In this document: piece by piece, positions 35,222-42,905 of the stretch
How positions within the stretch are numbered: the stretch's first letter is position 1
Layout: every line of letters begins with the position of its first letter
Assembly: GCA_023150945.1 (NCBI GenBank)
Contig: JAKLJX010000013.1
Coordinates: forward strand, 62,001 to 126,000
DNA: 64,000 nt
Source: a bacterium
Lineage (GTDB): Bacteria > Zhuqueibacterota > Zhuqueibacteria > Zhuqueibacterales > Zhuqueibacteraceae
Reading direction: 5' to 3'
Program-made: the position numbers and the translations under genes
The notes under the pieces: model-generated
What the model was told of the DNA's origin: nothing
The model's database searches: none
What the model saw: only the letters and a program-made list of their open reading frames with translations

Positions 35222-37786
35222 TCAATCCGGCTGCCTCTGCCTCCGCCGCATGGGCAGGCGATAGTGCCGGCGGCCATCGAATTGATAGAGCGCATTGGCC
35301 ACCGCGGCCGCGGTCGGCACCAGCCCGATTTCGCCCACGCCTTTGGCGCCGTATGGGCCGTGCGGGTCCGCCACTTCAACGCCGATCACCTCGATCTCCG
35401 GCATCTCTTTGGCTCTCAGAATTCCGCATTGCCGCAGCCGGGTGCTCACCGGCACACCGTTCGCCAGCGGCAGATCCTCGGTGAGTGCATAACCCAGGCC
35501 CATGTGAATCGAACCTTCGATCTGGCCTTCGAACAAATTCGGATTGATGATTCTGCCGGCGTCATGGGCGGCATAGATCTTGGCGACATTGCCCTGCTCA
35601 TCGAGCACGGCCACTTGCGTGGCATAGCTGTAAGAATAGTGCGTGACGGCTTCCTCGTGATCGGACTTGGGCGAGGTGGTCCAATCACAAATCCATTCGC
35701 CTTCGTAGACGCGGCCTGCCAGCTCCGCCAGCGGGCTGCGTTCGAGATCCTGCCGCAGCCGCTGCGCCGCTTTGATGATGGCATTGCCGATGATGGAGGT
35801 GGCGCGCGAAGCCGTGGTCATGCCCGCCGAGGCCGCCGCCGCGGTGCTCACTTGCACTTCGACGAGCTTGGGATCAATACCGGTTTCATTGCAGAGAAAC
35901 TGCACCGCCATGGTGTGCACGCCCTGGCCCATCTCCGTCCAGCCGTGGTGAATGATCACCTGGTGCGGTGAGGCAATCACGATCTTCACCTTGCCCTCAT
36001 CGCGCATGCCGTTGCCGATGCCCGTGTTCTTGAGGCCGCAGGCAATGCCGGCGTAACGGGCGGCTTGGAACGGTTCCTTGACCGCCAGCAAGGTGGCGCG
36101 CACGCCGCAGCCGCCGCGAATCACCTGGCCGGTGGCAGTGCGGCTGCCGTCACGCAAGGCGTTGTCATAGCGGAATTGCCAGCGGTCGAAGCCGCCCTGC
36201 GCGCAGAGATCATCGATGCAGCTCTCCAGCGCAAACGTGACTTGATTGACGCCGAAGCCGCGCATCGCGCCGCAGGGCAGATTGTTGGTGTAGGCCGCCC
36301 GGCTGATGACATACACATTCGGAATGTGATAGGCGCCGGTGGCGTGGCCGGCAGCGCGTTCCAGAACTTTCATGCCCACCGAAGCATAGGCGCCGGTGTC
36401 GCCGAGGATGTCCGCCTCGAGCGCAGTGAGCCGGCCGCTGCGATCGCAGGCGAGCGTGTAGGTCATGCGCAGCGGATGGCGTTTGGGGTGCATGCGAATC
36501 GACTCATCGCGCGTGAGCGTGATTTTCACCGGCCGCTGCAGCAACCGCGCAAAGAGCGCCGCGTGGCCTTGCACCGAGAGATCCTCCTTGCCGCCGAAGC
36601 CGCCGCCGCTGGGAACCAGAATCACTTCGACGCCGGCCTCGGGCAGAGCGAGCAGCCGCGCGATCTGCTTTTGATCTTCATAGACGCCCTGTCCCTGCGA
36701 ATAAACTTGCACGCCGTCGGCAGTGGGCAGCGCCAGGCAGCATTCCGGCTCCAGAAAGCCGTGTTCGATCATCTGGGTCTGATAGGTGCCGCGTGCAACA
36801 AACGCTGCCGCGGCCAACGCCTCGGCGACTTCGCCCCGCTCAATCACGGTTTCGGAGAGGAGATTGCCGCCCGGATGTAGGCGCGGACTCTCCGGCCGCA
36901 GTGCCGTTTCCGGATCGGTGATGGGCTCGAGCACTGCATACTCAACCTCGATCATTTCCACCGCTTCGCGCGCGCGATCTTCACTTTCCGCCACCACGCC
37001 TGCGATGACATCGCCGACGTAGCGCGTCTCTTCGCCCACCGCGACCAGCAACGGCCAGTCGTTGATAATCAATCCAATGCAACGTTCACCGGGAACGTCT
37101 TTGGCCGTGAACACGCGCAGCACCCCCGGCAGTTTTTCCGCGGCCGCCGTGTGCAGCGCGCGCACTTTGGCGCGCGGATGCTCACTCAGTTTCAACGCGC
37201 CGTACACCATGCCGGCAACGCTCATATCCGCAACGAACGGACGTTGGCCCAACACCAAATCCGCGGCCTCGTACTTGGGATGCCTGCTGCCGATACGGCC
37301 GTCCCCGGCGGGCGCAGGAATTTCACGGCCGGCGCGCAGCGCTTCGGCAGCGAGCAGAATCGCGTCTTCGATTTTTTTGTACCCCGTGCAGCGGCACAAA
37401 TGCGGGGTCAATGCCTTCTGCACTTCCTGCCGGGAAGGATTGGGATTGTGATCGAGCAGCACCTTGCCTTGCATCACGATGCCGGGGATGCAAAACCCGC
37501 ATTGCACGCCGCCGCTGGCAACAAAGGCGTTCGCGAACACCGACTGGCGGTAGCCACCGAGGCCTTCGATCGTCATCACGCGGCCGTCTGCTGCTTTTTT
37601 CATGGGCGTGGCGCAGGCCAGCACCGCTCTGCCGTTCAACTCCACCACGCAACAGCCGCAGGCGGCTTGCGGGGCGCAGCCGTCTTTGGGAGAAAGCACG
37701 CCGGCGTGTTCCCGCAGATAACGCAGCAACGACAGTTCCGGATCACCGTGATATTCTTGCGCGGCGCCATTGAGCGTCAGTTTCAT
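35222..37786 (-). CDS. xdhD: Selenium-dependent xanthine dehydrogenase-like molybdenum hydroxylase
   Basis: 854 residues from ATG 37786 (GAGGTG upstream; 113 upstream codons are rejected as non-coding). N-terminus carries two [2Fe-2S] clusters: plant-type CAPQAACGCC ... LAC and CGFC ... CRCTGY (residues about 1-140). The molybdopterin part follows, with GGGFGGKEDLSVQGHA, GAMRGFGVNQV, the EMGQGVHT loop and the catalytic Glu in AKGVGEIGLVP. There is no FAD domain or neighbouring FAD-subunit gene. Length and fusion match the selenium-dependent xanthine dehydrogenase family. Predicted to oxidise xanthine or hypoxanthine, passing electrons to a separate acceptor. The terminal selenido ligand cannot be seen from sequence. 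Confidence 0.9.
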   Translation of the reverse strand: MKLTLNGAAQEYHGDPELSLLRYLREHAGVLSPKDGCAPQAACGCCVVELNGRAVLACATPMKKAADGRVMTIEGLGGYRQSVFANAFVASGGVQCGFCIPGIVMQGKVLLDHNPNPSRQEVQKALTPHLCRCTGYKKIEDAILLAAEALRAGREIPAPAGDGRIGSRHPKYEAADLVLGQRPFVADMSVAGMVYGALKLSEHPRAKVRALHTAAAEKLPGVLRVFTAKDVPGERCIGLIINDWPLLVAVGEETRYVGDVIAGVVAESEDRAREAVEMIEVEYAVLEPITDPETALRPESPRLHPGGNLLSETVIERGEVAEALAAAAFVARGTYQTQMIEHGFLEPECCLALPTADGVQVYSQGQGVYEDQKQIARLLALPEAGVEVILVPSGGGFGGKEDLSVQGHAALFARLLQRPVKITLTRDESIRMHPKRHPLRMTYTLACDRSGRLTALEADILGDTGAYASVGMKVLERAAGHATGAYHIPNVYVISRAAYTNNLPCGAMRGFGVNQVTFALESCIDDLCAQGGFDRWQFRYDNALRDGSRTATGQVIRGGCGVRATLLAVKEPFQAARYAGIACGLKNTGIGNGMRDEGKVKIVIASPHQVIIHHGWTEMGQGVHTMAVQFLCNETGIDPKLVEVQVSTAAAASAGMTTASRATSIIGNAIIKAAQRLRQDLERSPLAELAGRVYEGEWICDWTTSPKSDHEEAVTHYSYSYATQVAVLDEQGNVAKIYAAHDAGRIINPNLFEGQIEGSIHMGLGYALTEDLPLANGVPVSTRLRQCGILRAKEMPEIEVIGVEVADPHGPYGAKGVGEIGLVPTAAAVANALYQFDGRRHYRLPMRRRQRQPD

Positions 37787-37811
37787 GAAGCACCTCTTCT
37801 CCAATTGTGTT

Positions 37812-39830
37812 TCAGCTCGAGGGAACAACGTTGAAATCACCGGAAATCGGAGGTGGCACTGCGCCGGCAGACTGGCTGCCGGCCGGTTGCAGCAGCAAAG
37901 CGGCATACACCTGCTGTGCGCCGCGCACGCCTTCCAGCAGCGTGCGCAGAATGTGATACGGCCGCAAGTCAACCAGCTCAGGCGAGGCTGCGCCGGTTGC
38001 GAGCGCAAAGGCGAGCGGCTGATCGTTGTGATCGAATTCCATTTCGATCTGCGCTGACCGGAAAAGGTATTTTTGCCCTGCGGCTGCGCGCGTGAGCTGA
38101 TACTCTTCGCCGGCAAGGCGGCCAATCAGCGTGTCGGGCGCGGCGAAGTAGAAGCCGTTGCCCTGCGCGGATTTCTCAAAGCTGGCTTGCGTGAAAAAGA
38201 AACGCGGCTTCTCGATGAACGGACCGCCGGCCTCCGGGCAGTAGGTGTCGCAATTGCCGCAGTCATTGCAGAAATCCGCGAGATTGGCGATTTGCTGCGC
38301 CTGCGCCAGCACGAATTCACCCGCTGGAATCGCAGTGAGCTTGCCGTCGTCGACGCGATAGTTGATCAGCGGCAGGCTTTTTTTCCCAATGGGAAGCGAG
38401 AAGTTGGCGGCGTTGGGACACACGGGCAGACATTTGTTGCAGGTAATGCAATCAAAGAGTGCAAGATGGCTGTTGATCTTGGGCGGCGCTTTGCGATTCA
38501 TGCGCGCGTGATACTGCGGATCGTGCACCAGCGCCGGCACGATTCTGCCGGCATTGATCTCGCCGGCAGCCGCCACGCTGGCGGCAGTTCCGCCCGCGTC
38601 CGCCAAAATAAACTCAGCGATCGTGCGGCTGCCGGTTTCTGCCATTGCTTGCTTGAGATTTTTGAGATAATCGAACAGCCGCGTGTAGCCGCCGGTCTTG
38701 AGCAAATCGGTGCAGGTGGAAACCGGCCGCAGGTTGCAGGCCACGGCCGCTGCGAAATTTTGTTTGTTGATGCCGGCGGAGAAGGAAAGGTGAAATCCCG
38801 CGCCCATGGCCTGGCGAAAGCGCTGCATGGCGTGCATCGCCAGCACGTGCAGGGGCGGCCCGGAGAGGTAGATAAATTCATCCTTGAAAATGCGCTCGTG
38901 ATTCTTCACCACCAGCGTATTGGTGAATTTCGCGCCGACGTGACGGCCGTGGCGGCCGGCGAAAGCCTGCAGCCGCTGCAGCATGGCCACCGCTTCGTCA
39001 AATTGCAGGTCCGTTTCGAAGGCCTGTGGATCGAGTTGCATCTCGGTGTAGCCCAGCGCTTCGTGCAACACGCGGCGCACGGTTTCATATCCCAACAGGG
39101 TGGGATTCATCTTCACGATCACATGAAAGCCGTGCACGCTGATCAAATGCTGCACGATGTTTTCGATCTCCTCGCGCGGGCAGCCGTGAAAAGTGGAGAG
39201 CGTCACCGAATCCGAAAGGTTGGGGGGAATGGCGGTGTGCCGCAAGTGGCGGAACGCCGGCGGCAGCGTGGCGAGCGCCGCGGCAATCGCAGCCTCGGCA
39301 TTCTGCATGCCGGCCAGCCAGCGCTGCATCGGCGGCGAGGAAATGCCCGCTAGATCATAGCCCACCGAGAGGTCGAAAACCGTGGCGTAGAAGGGATCGC
39401 CGGCCGGCACGCCGAGCAGCTCCAGCTTCTCGATAAGCTTGAGCAGCACCCAGGCGTTGACATACTCTTGATAAGACTCGTGCAGCCGCAGCTCTTGCGA
39501 CCATTCGATATTGTAACCCACGTTGCGCACGTCGATGCACGGCCGCGGAATTTGCAGTTGATCGCGTATCTGCACCGTCTTCAGCTCGATGATCCGGCTG
39601 CCGCCGAGAAAGGCCAGCACGATGTTCTGCGCCATCTGCGTGTGCGGCCCGGAAGCCGGGCCCAGCGGCGTTGCCGGCCGCCGGCCATGAAAATCCACGG
39701 CAAAATCGAATCCCGGAAAGCCGCGAAACATCTTGCGGGCCGGGTAGCCGCCAATGGAATTTTGCGCGCGGCATTCGGCGACGATTGCTTCCAAATGGCG
39801 ACCCACTGGCATGCCCTGTAACTCGGCCAT
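37812..39830 (-). CDS. ygfK: YgfK-like oxidoreductase lacking the central FAD/NAD(P) part
   Basis: 672 residues from ATG 39830. Residues about 1-440 match the dihydroorotate dehydrogenase-like TIM barrel of YgfK (PLGPASGPHTQMAQNIV, ELKTVQI, STFHGCPREEIE, KMNPTLLGYETVR). The C-terminal third has two ferredoxin clusters, CITCNKCLPVCP (about 460) and CNDCGNCDTYCPE (about 525). E. coli YgfK has about 1030 residues, with an extra Fe-S and FAD/NAD(P)H-binding section between these parts; it is absent here and no GxGxxG motif is present. The protein is therefore predicted to exchange electrons through another carrier. 25 bases before the xanthine dehydrogenase gene. Confidence 0.85.
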   Translation of the reverse strand: MAELQGMPVGRHLEAIVAECRAQNSIGGYPARKMFRGFPGFDFAVDFHGRRPATPLGPASGPHTQMAQNIVLAFLGGSRIIELKTVQIRDQLQIPRPCIDVRNVGYNIEWSQELRLHESYQEYVNAWVLLKLIEKLELLGVPAGDPFYATVFDLSVGYDLAGISSPPMQRWLAGMQNAEAAIAAALATLPPAFRHLRHTAIPPNLSDSVTLSTFHGCPREEIENIVQHLISVHGFHVIVKMNPTLLGYETVRRVLHEALGYTEMQLDPQAFETDLQFDEAVAMLQRLQAFAGRHGRHVGAKFTNTLVVKNHERIFKDEFIYLSGPPLHVLAMHAMQRFRQAMGAGFHLSFSAGINKQNFAAAVACNLRPVSTCTDLLKTGGYTRLFDYLKNLKQAMAETGSRTIAEFILADAGGTAASVAAAGEINAGRIVPALVHDPQYHARMNRKAPPKINSHLALFDCITCNKCLPVCPNAANFSLPIGKKSLPLINYRVDDGKLTAIPAGEFVLAQAQQIANLADFCNDCGNCDTYCPEAGGPFIEKPRFFFTQASFEKSAQGNGFYFAAPDTLIGRLAGEEYQLTRAAAGQKYLFRSAQIEMEFDHNDQPLAFALATGAASPELVDLRPYHILRTLLEGVRGAQQVYAALLLQPAGSQSAGAVPPPISGDFNVVPSS

Positions 39831-40003
39831 GTTACTCTCGATGCGATTTGGCAGAAGCCGCAACGCTGCGCTGTGCACAGAAACGCCACGGCGAACAGGA
39901 AATTCAATGAGAAGATGATGATTCGAGCGAATACGTCCTTCCCCAAATCATTTCGTCTTAAGGCAATCCGGGCGTTCGCTGGCGGCAGCGGCCATGCCGC
40001 GGC

Positions 40004-41350
40004 TCATGCGTAGAATCGTTGCCATACGCGCTGCGCCACCGTCCGTGCCTCGGCGGCAATCTGTTGCTCATCGAGCTGCAGCAACTTCCCGTTCTGCACC
40101 ACAATTTTGCCGTTGATCATGGTGGTGTCAACCGGCGCTTCGGCAATGCCATACAGCAAATGCCCCCAGAAGTTCTCCGACGTCAGGGGCGTGGCAGGAT
40201 AATAATCAATCAACACCAGATCGGCAAGGCTGCCCGGCGCGATCGCGCCAACGCGCTTGCCGGTGAGGCGGTGATAAATCGCGGGATTGTTGCGCAGCGC
40301 CATTTGCTGAATCTCATTCCAGCCGGCATTGCAGTCGTGCAGATCATGCTTGTGCAACAGATTCGCGGTGCGCAGGTCGGGCAGCAGCGCGGGCGACATG
40401 CCGTCCGTGCCGAGGCCCACCGTGATGCCGCGCTGCAACAAACCAAAGACGTCGGTGCGGCCCACCGCGTTGTTCATGTTGGATTGGGGATTGTGCGCCA
40501 CCAGCGTCTGCGTTTGCGCGAGCACTTCCTGATCGGCTTCCGTGAGGTGAATGCAATGCGCGGCCAGGCTTTGCGGCCCCAGAATCCCGCAGGCGTGCAG
40601 CCGTTCGATCACTGCGCGGCCATAGCGCGCGCGCGTCAGTTGCTGATCGACAGGATCTTCCAGCACGTGCACATGGCAGCCGGCACGGTGTGCGCGACTG
40701 AGGCCTGCCGCAGCTTCCAGGGTATCGTCATCGACCGTGAAGGAAGCGTGCAGACCGACCATGGCGTCGAAAAGATGACGTTCGTCTTCATGATTGGCGT
40801 TTCGGCATTTTTGCAGGAATCGTTCGTTCTCCGCCAGTCCTGCGGCCGCGCCGGCCTTGCCGTTGCGATCGGTGATCTCATAACACAATACGCCGCGCAT
40901 GCCCACCAGCTCCAAAGCTTCCGCGATGCGGTCGAGGCTGCCCGCGATGGCATTCGGACTGGCGTGGTGATCGATCACGGCCGTGACGCCGTGCCTGACG
41001 GCGGTGGTTGCCGCGAGCAAGGCGCTGTAGTAGACCGCTGCGTCATCCAGGCTGGCATCCAATTTCCACCACAGCAGGCGCAGCACCTCGGCGAAATCGC
41101 GGGGCTGCTGCGGCAGGGCCAGACCGCGCGCGAAGGTGCTGTAGAAGTGCATGTGGGCGTTGATCAAGCCGGGCATGAGCAGCCGGCCGCCCGCGTCGAG
41201 GCGCGCGGCCTCAGGGTGCTTCTGCCGGGCTGCGTTTTCGGGAGAGATTTCTGCGATGCGATGGCCGTCGATCACGACGGCATGCGAGCTGAGCACCGGC
41301 GTGGCGCCGGCGTTGGTGAAAATGACGGCATTGTGAATGAGAGTTTTCAT
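40004..41350 (-). CDS. ssnA: SsnA-type amidohydrolase
   Basis: 448 residues from ATG 41350; the frame extends upstream without coding character. Metal-dependent amidohydrolase: HMH motif in GLINAHMHFYST, the metal His in DHHASP, the His in HCIHLTEAD and Asp in GLGTDGMSP. Close in size to E. coli SsnA (about 442), a member of the ygf/ssn purine-degradation group. Likely deaminates a purine such as guanine, or hydrolyses a ring-opened product. First gene of the minus-strand purine series. Confidence 0.88.
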   Translation of the reverse strand: MKTLIHNAVIFTNAGATPVLSSHAVVIDGHRIAEISPENAARQKHPEAARLDAGGRLLMPGLINAHMHFYSTFARGLALPQQPRDFAEVLRLLWWKLDASLDDAAVYYSALLAATTAVRHGVTAVIDHHASPNAIAGSLDRIAEALELVGMRGVLCYEITDRNGKAGAAAGLAENERFLQKCRNANHEDERHLFDAMVGLHASFTVDDDTLEAAAGLSRAHRAGCHVHVLEDPVDQQLTRARYGRAVIERLHACGILGPQSLAAHCIHLTEADQEVLAQTQTLVAHNPQSNMNNAVGRTDVFGLLQRGITVGLGTDGMSPALLPDLRTANLLHKHDLHDCNAGWNEIQQMALRNNPAIYHRLTGKRVGAIAPGSLADLVLIDYYPATPLTSENFWGHLLYGIAEAPVDTTMINGKIVVQNGKLLQLDEQQIAAEARTVAQRVWQRFYA

Positions 41351-41603
41351 GCTCAATTCACCGGCATGGACGGAGAGATCTGTTGCGCGTGCTGATGGCC
41401 GTCGACGCGCCTTTGGGTCATCCCGGAGCCGGAGGCCGGCTGCGAGTGCGGCGAAGATAGGAAGTTTTGGCGAGATGTCCAAACGCGGAATTTCGTCTGA
41501 CCGAGCCATGTGATCGGCAGGCTGGCACTGCGGGTTGATTGCCCAAGATCGCAGCGCCTGCTGAACCGCTACGCTGTTTTCGCGGAAAAGAACAGCCATT
41601 GAG

Positions 41604-41705
41604 AAAATGTTCCCGCAACGGCTTGGCCGTTGCATCCAAACCCTCAAAGTTTCCCCGACACTCGAAGTTCTGGAAACCTCGGCTCAGCCGAGAGTGGAAC
41701 ATTTT
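41604..41705. repeat. Double-hairpin interspersed repeat, copy C (most intact)
   Basis: 102 bases bounded by perfect 10-base terminal inverted repeats AAAATGTTCC (41604-41613) and GGAACATTTT (41696-41705). Inside are hairpin 1 (GCAACGGC-TTG-GCCGTTGC, perfect) and hairpin 2 (CTCGGCT-C-AGCCGAG). No open frame. Located upstream of ssnA. Confidence 0.85.
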
Positions 41706-41960
41706 TGGAGAGACACTACTGCAAAAACCAAAGCTACTGCATACCGGCATTGAACGCGTGTGGGCGACCATCGTCTTGTAACCGTTGTGCCGGTTTGACG
41801 GCACGCGGAAAGCCGCGCAGGTGGTGTGGGCGATTCTTGACAGGATGGGCAGGGTTTACAGGATTTGAATGGCAGCCACTCTGTTTCTTTTCTTCCCGTC
41901 TTCGTATTTTCGCGGTGGGAATGTCTTTGCTTTTATGCAACGAGGTTACTCTCTGCCTAA

Positions 41961-42236
41961 TACTACAACGTCAAGTATACACTGTCTTCTTTAGAAGGCC
42001 GGCTTGACCCCAAAGGGGTCGCCTGTCATAGCCCACGGGCAGCGCCCGGGAAACCGATAAAATCCATCGCGTATAGCCCTGCAGAGGCGGCATTCCCGAC
42101 CCGGGTCTATGGCGCCCGGTTGGGCCTTGGCGATATCTTATGATTACCGATCTTCCAGGGCGTTGCCCTTCGCTTCCACATTTCGCACCTTGGGCCTATT
42201 TGTCTGTGCAAGAGAATTCGACTCAACGTTGTAGTA
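41961..42236. mobile_element. MITE-like element with 15-bp inverted ends
   Basis: Ends TACTACAACGTCAAG (41961-41975) and the inverted TACTACAACGTTGAG (42222-42236) agree at 13 of 15 bases. The TA at the tips would suit TA-targeting transposases such as the IS630/Tc1 group. The 276-base interior has small hairpins (GACCCCAAAGGGGTC) and no open frame, so it would need a transposase in trans. Confidence 0.65.
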
Positions 42237-42368
42237 CTGATGGATGAAACGGCATTCTATCAGTTGGGTTGTTTCTATCAGTTGGAATGTCTTGCTTTCT
42301 CATCAAGCAACGATTTCATGTCAAAACAACGAATCACCGTATCCTGCATTATGGCAAGGAGGGTTGGC

Positions 42369-42899
42369 ATGCCGGCAAGACGCAGTGGCAACATGACCGC
42401 GAGTTTTCAAATGCTGCGAAATGTGATACTCATGCTGTTGGCGGTGGCGTGTGGACTGCCGGGCTTTGTTTCGGCACAGTCGCAGGCGCCCAAACTAAAG
42501 GATTTCGAGTGGCTGCTGGGCACCTGGAAACGCCAATCAGCCAAGAGTATCACTTATGAAAGCTGGCGCAAACTGAGCGAGAGAACGTTTGAAGGCGAGG
42601 GCGTGCGCCGTTCCAAGGCCACCGGCGACAGCATGCTGGTCGAGGCGCTGGTGCTGGCGGAAATGCGGGGCGAGATCTTCTACCTCGCGAAAGTGGCGGA
42701 GAATCGCTTGCCCGTGGCGTTCCGGCTCACTTCACTCGAGGGCGGCCGCGCGGTTTTTGAAAATCCCGAGCATGATTTTCCGCAGCGCATCACTTATATC
42801 CTCAATGCCGATGGTTCACTGCTGGTCATCACTGCGGGCAAAGAGGGTGGTCAGGGTGAAGCGAAGCAGATCGAATTCTCGTTTCAGAAGCTTGAGTGA
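42369..42899 (+). CDS. DUF6265-like exported protein
   Basis: 176 residues from ATG 42369, chosen because AAGGAGGG lies six bases upstream and a signal peptide follows (ends FVSAQ). The mature part shows FEWLLGTWKR near the start and ENPEHDFPQRITY later, the two signatures of DUF6265, a lipocalin-like beta barrel of unknown role. Probably periplasmic. The gene begins soon after a MITE-like element and its stop is six bases from that of the convergent permease gene, so any terminator must lie inside coding DNA. Confidence 0.75.
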   Translation: MPARRSGNMTASFQMLRNVILMLLAVACGLPGFVSAQSQAPKLKDFEWLLGTWKRQSAKSITYESWRKLSERTFEGEGVRRSKATGDSMLVEALVLAEMRGEIFYLAKVAENRLPVAFRLTSLEGGRAVFENPEHDFPQRITYILNADGSLLVITAGKEGGQGEAKQIEFSFQKLE

Positions 42900-42905
42900 A
42901 GCAAG

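Noticed and set aside
38073-39353. 426-codon plus-strand frame
   Set aside because: Antisense to the ygfK-like gene.
41523-41541. Possible sigma-54 promoter (TGGCACTGCGGGTTGA)
   Set aside because: The distance to the -12 element is wrong and the invariant GC is missing.
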